Source: Candidatus Brevibacterium intestinigallinarum (lineage in GTDB: Bacteria; Actinomycetota; Actinomycetes; Actinomycetales; Brevibacteriaceae). Taken from it: 10,877 bases of DNA. The stretch is from assembly GCA_019117325.1 (NCBI GenBank), contig DWZY01000194.1, positions 1-10,877 on the forward strand. The letters run 5' to 3'. The notes beneath the pieces are model-generated. The model did no database searches, had not been told where the DNA came from, and saw only the letters and a list, made by a program, of their open reading frames with translations. Every line of letters starts with the position of its first letter. Position 1 is the stretch's first letter. Shown here piece after piece: positions 6,630-10,877 of this stretch. The translations under genes and the position numbers were made by a program.

Positions 6630-8231
6630 ATGACTGACACGACCATCGAGCTGCCCGAGGGCCTCGAGATCACGACCCCGCTGCCCGAGGGCGCGGAGAA
6701 GGTCCTGACCCCGGAGGCACTGGAGCTCATCGTCTCCCTGCACCGCGCCTTCGCTGGGACGCGCAAGGAGCGCCTCGCCGCGCGCGCCGACCGCCAGGCC
6801 CGCCTGGACGCGGGTGAGGAGCTCGACTTCCTCGAGGAGACGCGCTCGATCCGCGAGGACGACTCGTGGCAGGTCGCCGCGCCCGCGCCCGGTCTCGAGG
6901 ACCGCCGCGTCGAGGTCACGGGACCCACGTACAAGAAGATGACGATCAACGCGCTCAACTCCGGCGCGAAGGTCTGGCTGGCCGACCAGGAGGACGCGAA
7001 CACCCCGGCGTGGGACTCCGTCATCGGCGGCCAGGTCAACCTGCTGGACGCGACCCGTCGCGAGATCGACTTCGTCTCCGAGCAGGGCAAGTCGTACACG
7101 CTGCGCCCGGACGAGGAGCTGCCCACGATCGTCGTGCGCCCGCGCGGCTGGCACCTCGAGGAGAAGCACCTGCTGGTCGACGGCGAGATCGCCTCCGGCT
7201 CACTGGTGGACTTCGCGCTGTACTTCGCGACCGCCGGTCGTGAGCAGATCGCGAAGGGCCGCGGACCGTACTTCTACCTCCCCAAGATGGAGTCGCACCT
7301 CGAGGCGCGCCTGTGGAACGACGTGTTCGTCCACGCGCAGGACGCCCTGGGTGTCCCGCAGGGCACGATCCGCGCGACCTGCCTCATCGAGACCTACCCG
7401 GCCGTGTTCGAGATGGAGGAGATCCTCTACGAGCTGCGCGACCACTCCGCGGGCCTCAACGCCGGCCGCTGGGACTACATCTTCTCCGTCATCAAGACCC
7501 ACCGCGCGAAGGGCGAGGAGTGGATCCTCCCCGACCGCGGCCTCGTCACGATGACCGTGCCGTTCATGCGCGCGTACACGGAGCTGCTGGTCCGCACGTG
7601 CCACAAGCGCGGCGCGCACGCGATCGGCGGCATGAGCGCGTTCATCCCGTCGAAGGACGAGGAGGCGAACAAGAAGGCGTTCGACCAGGTCGAGAAGGAC
7701 AAGACGCGCGAGGCGAACGACGGCTTCGACGGCTCGTGGGTCGCGCACCCCGGCATGGTCGAGGCCTGCCGCGAGCAGTTCAACAAGGTCCTGGGCGAGA
7801 ACCCCAACCAGATCGGCAAGAAGCGCGAGGACGTGTCCGTCACCGCCGCGGACCTGCTGAGCGTCAAGGACACCCCCGGTGACGTCACCGAGGCGGGTCT
7901 GCGCGCCAACATCACCGTGGGCATCCAGTACGTCCAGGCGTGGCTGGGCGGCAACGGTGCGGCCGCGATCAACGGCCTCATGGAGGACGCCGCGACGGCG
8001 GAGATCTCCCGCTCGCAGGTGTGGCAGTGGCTGCACTTCGGCGTGACGCTGGCCGACTCCGGCGAGAAGGTCACGAAGGAGCTCGTCGACCGCCTCATCG
8101 CCGAGGAGGTCGCGAAGCTGCCCGGCGCCGAGGCCGACTGGGCGACCTCGCGCGACCTGTTCGCGACGATGGCGACGCAGGAGGAGTACGCGGACTTCCT
8201 CACGATCCCCGCGTACGAGCTGCTGGGCTGA
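6630..8231 (+). CDS. aceB: Malate synthase A
   Basis: Malate synthase condenses glyoxylate with acetyl-CoA to (S)-malate in the cytoplasm. The protein is 533 residues, the size of the A isoform (E. coli AceB is 533) rather than the roughly 720-residue G isoform. Visible family motifs are WLADQEDANTPAW (116-128), VVRPRGWH with the likely catalytic Arg170 (168-175), CLIETYPAVFEMEEILYELR with likely Mg-binding Glu254 (251-270), GRWDYIFS with likely Mg-binding Asp282 (279-286), and MEDAATAEISRSQVWQW with the probable general base Asp453 (451-467). These assignments rest on similarity to AceB. AGGAG (6619-6623) lies 6 bases before the ATG. The gene is 66 bases after the oxidase with no promoter seen between, so the two form an operon, closed by the hairpin at 8253. 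No isocitrate lyase gene is adjacent, so the enzyme is placed to consume glyoxylate made by the oxidase, though it could also serve the glyoxylate bypass. Confidence 0.96.
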   Translation: MTDTTIELPEGLEITTPLPEGAEKVLTPEALELIVSLHRAFAGTRKERLAARADRQARLDAGEELDFLEETRSIREDDSWQVAAPAPGLEDRRVEVTGPTYKKMTINALNSGAKVWLADQEDANTPAWDSVIGGQVNLLDATRREIDFVSEQGKSYTLRPDEELPTIVVRPRGWHLEEKHLLVDGEIASGSLVDFALYFATAGREQIAKGRGPYFYLPKMESHLEARLWNDVFVHAQDALGVPQGTIRATCLIETYPAVFEMEEILYELRDHSAGLNAGRWDYIFSVIKTHRAKGEEWILPDRGLVTMTVPFMRAYTELLVRTCHKRGAHAIGGMSAFIPSKDEEANKKAFDQVEKDKTREANDGFDGSWVAHPGMVEACREQFNKVLGENPNQIGKKREDVSVTAADLLSVKDTPGDVTEAGLRANITVGIQYVQAWLGGNGAAAINGLMEDAATAEISRSQVWQWLHFGVTLADSGEKVTKELVDRLIAEEVAKLPGAEADWATSRDLFATMATQEEYADFLTIPAYELLG

Positions 8232-8252
8232 CGCTCACCTCGCCTCGATGAG

Positions 8253-8291
8253 AGAGGGCCGGTCGCACCACTCGGGTGCGACCGGCCCTCT
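8253..8291. terminator. Bidirectional hairpin terminator after malate synthase
   Basis: A perfect 17-base inverted repeat (8253-8269 and 8275-8291) has a 5-base loop. It starts 21 bases after the malate synthase stop and lies 47 bases beyond the stop of the convergent DUF1846 gene. Neither side has a T-run. As with the rnj hairpin, its position between two converging genes makes shared termination the best explanation. Confidence 0.85.
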
Positions 8292-8338
8292 GTCATCTGC
8301 GTGCTCAGTGCGTCCAGGGCGCTGGGCGCGAGGTGCGC

Positions 8339-9883
8339 TCAGCGCTTGTGGTACAGCTCCGACCTGCGCTGGTACACGGGGTCGCTCGTGACGCGGATGC
8401 CCAGGCTGCGGAAGATGCCCTCGTCGACCGACCCGAGGATCGTCGTCGTGTGGGCGTCCGTGTCCTGCAGCTCTGCGAGACGGGAGAGCGCGCGCCGGCT
8501 CAGATCCGAGGAGGCCGCGGACACGGACAGCGCGATGAGCACCTCGTCGGTGTGGAGGCGAGGGTTGCGGCTGCCCAGGTGGTCCGTCTTGAGCGTCTGG
8601 ATGGGCTCGATCGACTCCGGGGACAGGAGGTGCGCTGCGGGGTCGATCCCGGCCAGGTGCTTGAGCGCGTTCAGCAGCATCGCGGCGGAGCAGCCCAGCA
8701 GCGGACTCGTCTTGCCCGTCACGAGCGTGCCGTCGTGGAGGACGATCGCGGACGCCGGTGCGTCCGTCTCCCGCGCCAGGTCGCGGGCGGGCCGCACGAC
8801 CGTCCGGTCGGCGACGTCGATTCCCGTGCGGCGCATGACGAGGCCGATCCGCTCCGAGACGCCCTCGTCCGTCGTCGTCCGGGCCTCCTCGACGCGCGCC
8901 TGGAACCAGCGGCGGATGATCTCCTGACCGGCGGCCTCCCGGCACACCGCGTCGTCGGAGATGCACGCGCCCACGAGGTTGACACCCATGTCCGTGGGGG
9001 AGCGGTACGGGCTGCTCCCGTCGATCCGCTCGAGGAGGCCGGTGAGCAGCGGGAACACCTCGACGTCGCGGTTGTACGAGGTGACCTGCTGCCCGTACGC
9101 GCGCAGGTGGTAGGGATCGATGACGTTGAGGTCCTCGAGGTCCGCCGTCGCGGCCTCGTACGCCAGGTTGACGGGGTGCTCCAGGGGCAGGTCCCACACC
9201 GGGAACGTCTCGAACTTCGCGTAGCCGGACCGGATCCCGCGCGCGTGGTCGTGATAGATCTGCGACAGGCACGTGGCGAGCTTGCCGGAGCCCGGGCCGG
9301 GCGCCGTCAGCACGACGAGGTCGCGCGAGGGCTCGACCGCCTCATTGCGGCCGAATCCGTCCTCGCCCACGATCCGGGTGACGTCCGTGGGGTAGCCCGG
9401 AATGGTCCTGTGCCGGACCGTCGTGAGACCCAGGCGCTCGAGGCGGTCGCGGAAGCCGTTGCCGGTCTCGTCCGCATCGTCCAGCTGGGTGAGGACCACG
9501 GTCTGCACGAGGAAGCCGCGGGAGCGGAAGGAGTCGACGAGGCGCAGCACCTCGTCCTCGTACGTGATGCCCAGGTCCGCGCGCACCTTGTTCCGGCGCA
9601 GGTCCCGCGCGTTGACGGCGATGACGATCTCCAGCTCGTCGCGCAACTGCTCGAGCATCGCGATCTTCGTGTCCGGTGCGAACCCGGGCAGGACGCGCGA
9701 GGCGTGGAGGTCGTCGAACAGCTTGCCGCCCATCTCCAGGTACAGGCGCCCGCCGATGCTGCGCTGCCGGGCCCGGATGTGCTCGGACTGGAGGGCGATG
9801 TAGCGCTCGCGGTCGAAGCCGACCCGGGGCGAGGCGCCGGGGGAGGACGCGGTGCCGGATGAGGGAGTGGACGGGTGATGCAT
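8339..9883 (-). CDS. DUF1846 / UPF0371 family protein, function unassigned
   Basis: This 514-residue soluble protein matches the DUF1846 (UPF0371) family, usually about 490-510 residues. The family start is seen at GFDRERYIALQSEHIRAR (22-39), then GGRLYLEMGGKLFDDLHASRVLPGF (44-68), RADLGITYEDEVLRLVD (101-117), VVLTAPGPGSGKLATCLSQIYHDH (190-213), VNLAYEAATADLEDLNVIDPYHL (238-260), and near the end TDEVLIALSVSA (445-456). APGPGSGK (194-201) fits a Walker A loop, GxxxxGK followed by Leu instead of Ser/Thr, so a phosphate-binding role is possible but unproven. The first 20 residues are a Ser/Pro/Thr-rich extension. The ATG at 9881-9883 has TGAGG 7 bases upstream. There are no membrane segments and no signal peptide. 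It stands as a single gene with its own terminator, and neighbours do not suggest a function. The family assignment is recalled from pattern, not searched. Confidence 0.85.
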   Translation of the reverse strand: MHHPSTPSSGTASSPGASPRVGFDRERYIALQSEHIRARQRSIGGRLYLEMGGKLFDDLHASRVLPGFAPDTKIAMLEQLRDELEIVIAVNARDLRRNKVRADLGITYEDEVLRLVDSFRSRGFLVQTVVLTQLDDADETGNGFRDRLERLGLTTVRHRTIPGYPTDVTRIVGEDGFGRNEAVEPSRDLVVLTAPGPGSGKLATCLSQIYHDHARGIRSGYAKFETFPVWDLPLEHPVNLAYEAATADLEDLNVIDPYHLRAYGQQVTSYNRDVEVFPLLTGLLERIDGSSPYRSPTDMGVNLVGACISDDAVCREAAGQEIIRRWFQARVEEARTTTDEGVSERIGLVMRRTGIDVADRTVVRPARDLARETDAPASAIVLHDGTLVTGKTSPLLGCSAAMLLNALKHLAGIDPAAHLLSPESIEPIQTLKTDHLGSRNPRLHTDEVLIALSVSAASSDLSRRALSRLAELQDTDAHTTTILGSVDEGIFRSLGIRVTSDPVYQRRSELYHKR

Positions 9884-9885
9884 CG

Positions 9886-9917
9886 GCAGACCTCAGGTGC
9901 TGGAGGACGTGGTCTGC
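9886..9917 (-). promoter_or_regulatory. Inverted repeat overlapping the DUF1846 ribosome-binding site
   Basis: GCAGACC (9886-9892) and GGTCTGC (9911-9917) form exact 7-base arms 18 bases apart. On the - strand transcript the second arm includes part of the Shine-Dalgarno TGAGG (9895-9891). A competing short stem, CCTC with GAGG, would cover the same site. Either a DNA-binding dyad or an mRNA fold that limits translation would fit. The arms are short, so chance is possible. Confidence 0.3.
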
Positions 9918-9995
9918 ACGAGCCTAGCGCGTGAGGCGGCAGCCCGCCCCACACGCCGACCGGGCCGAATCCCACGCGGGACGGGTCCCTGGGAA

Positions 9996-10001
9996 TACCA
10001 T
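9996..10001 (+). promoter_or_regulatory. Candidate -10 element for a leaderless ftsK transcript
   Basis: TACCAT fits the TAnnnT form of an actinobacterial -10 box. It ends 7 bases before the A of the ATG at 10009, the spacing expected if transcription starts at the start codon. No convincing Shine-Dalgarno precedes that ATG: the GGGG at 10002-10005 is only 3 bases away. No -35 is recognisable. Confidence 0.4.
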
Positions 10002-10008
10002 GGGGACC

Positions 10009-10877
10009 ATGGCGACCAGTACGACTTCCCCCGCCAGCACAGGTCGCGCACGCAGGTCCTCGACGACCGCGAAGGCCTCACCGACCTCTCGCGGGAAGGG
10101 GCGGACCTCCGCCGCGCGCACTCCGTCCGGGGGATCCGACGACGCATCCGGCCGGGGCAACCTCCTCACCGGAGCATGGATGGGAGTGGCTCACATGGCC
10201 GGAGACCGGACCAGGCGAACCCTCGACCCCGACGAGACCGCAGACGCACCCGTCCGCCGCGACGGCACCGGCTTCGCGCTGCTCGCGCTCGCCATCGTCG
10301 TCGCCGCCTTCGAGTGGTGGCAGGTGCCCGGTGCCGTCGGCAACGGCGTGCGCGCCGTCGTCGAGGGCACCTTCGGACGCGTGGCACTCGCGCTGCCGCT
10401 CGTCCTGCTGGCCTACGCGATCCGGCTCTTCCTGCGCGGCGAGGACACGCGCGGCAACAACCGCATCCTCGTGGGCGTCTGCGCGCTCCTCGTCTCTGCG
10501 GCGGGTCTCGCGCACATCGCAGCGGGCGTGCCCGGCTTCGTGAACTCCCGCGAGGCGATGGTGAACGGCGGCGGCGCGATCGGCTACGTCGCCTCCTCGC
10601 CGCTGGTCGCAGCGACGACGGTCTACGTCGCGGTCCCGCTGCTGACCCTGCTGGGACTGTTCTCCCTCCTCATCCTCACCGCGACGCCGGTGCGCCGGAT
10701 CCCCGAGCGCCTGGTGAGCGCCTACCGCCGCCTCGTCGACGGCGCCCCCGCGCCCAGCACGCAGGACTCCTCCGCCGAGGACGACCTCGTCGCCTCCGGC
10801 CGGACCACCTCGACCCTCAAGCCCCTGGGCCGCCGCCGCGGTGCGAAGAAGAAGGCCGCGGACGAGGCGGCCGAGGT
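10009..10877 (+). CDS. ftsK: DNA translocase FtsK, N-terminal part (3' end outside window)
   Basis: FtsK/SpoIIIE is a membrane-anchored ATP-driven DNA pump that moves chromosome ends through the division septum. Only 289 codons of what is usually an 800-1000 residue protein are present; the motor domain lies beyond the edge. The order seen is: a basic Ser/Thr/Arg-rich cytoplasmic leader (1-50); NLLTGAWMGVAHMAG (51-65), a segment I associate with actinobacterial FtsK proteins; then four hydrophobic segments at about 88-106, 124-142, 152-173 and 190-226, the last long enough for a helix pair or an extended helix; then a charged linker with KPLGRRRGAKKK (271-282). An in-frame ATG at 10000 would add three residues, with GGGA five bases upstream. 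I prefer 10009 because of the -10 spacing. Identity rests on the N-terminal architecture and on the common closeness of ftsK to rnj in actinobacteria. Confidence 0.85.
   Translation, partial: MATSTTSPASTGRARRSSTTAKASPTSRGKGRTSAARTPSGGSDDASGRGNLLTGAWMGVAHMAGDRTRRTLDPDETADAPVRRDGTGFALLALAIVVAAFEWWQVPGAVGNGVRAVVEGTFGRVALALPLVLLAYAIRLFLRGEDTRGNNRILVGVCALLVSAAGLAHIAAGVPGFVNSREAMVNGGGAIGYVASSPLVAATTVYVAVPLLTLLGLFSLLILTATPVRRIPERLVSAYRRLVDGAPAPSTQDSSAEDDLVASGRTTSTLKPLGRRRGAKKKAADEAAE

Noticed and set aside
1541..8291. The two perfect hairpins as terminal inverted repeats of a mobile element carrying the metabolic genes.
   Set aside because: The stems differ in sequence from each other, each is a self-contained terminator between convergent genes, and no transposase, recombinase or target-site duplication is visible.
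8276..9862. A 528-codon + strand open frame opposite the DUF1846 gene, and a 345-codon shadow on the - strand.
   Set aside because: Composition is low-complexity and no motifs are seen, whereas the DUF1846 frame carries many conserved blocks.

Overview
The window is very GC-rich, has dense coding with strong G/C third-position bias, and carries actinobacterial-type RNase J and FtsK genes. It looks like chromosomal DNA of a high-GC actinobacterium. A Micrococcales member such as the Brachybacterium/Dermabacteraceae group is my guess only; nothing here fixes the genus.

Layout, left to right: (1) the 3' 503 codons of ribonuclease J on the + strand, closed by a perfect 19-bp hairpin; (2) on the - strand, an LctP-family lactate/glycolate permease followed 37 bp later by an IclR-family regulator, read as one unit toward the rnj hairpin; (3) a 335-bp divergent control region with inverted repeats, a recurring ATCGTGA motif and a structured leader; (4) on the + strand, a 650-residue protein joining a GlcD-type FAD-linked 2-hydroxyacid oxidase to a GlcG/HbpS-type domain, then malate synthase A, closed by a perfect 17-bp hairpin; (5) on the - strand, a DUF1846/UPF0371 protein of unassigned function; (6) on the + strand, the start of the septal DNA translocase FtsK, running off the right edge.

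Regions 2 to 4 read as one metabolic module: a 2-hydroxyacid (glycolate by this reading) is imported by the permease, oxidised to glyoxylate by the GlcD part, and condensed with acetyl-CoA to malate. The IclR protein is the obvious candidate regulator of both divergent transcripts. Gene content resembles a reduced E. coli glc operon (glcDEFGBA) with glcD and glcG fused, glcE and glcF absent here, and malate synthase A in place of G.

In several well-known actinobacteria rnj and ftsK lie close together. Here they flank about 8.5 kb of metabolic and unassigned genes, so this looks like an insertion into a conserved core neighbourhood. I found no mobile-element genes, tRNAs, rRNAs or CRISPR arrays. 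The most unusual items are the GlcD-GlcG fusion, a preserved in-frame ribosome-binding site plus GTG inside its linker, and the regulatory architecture of the divergent region.
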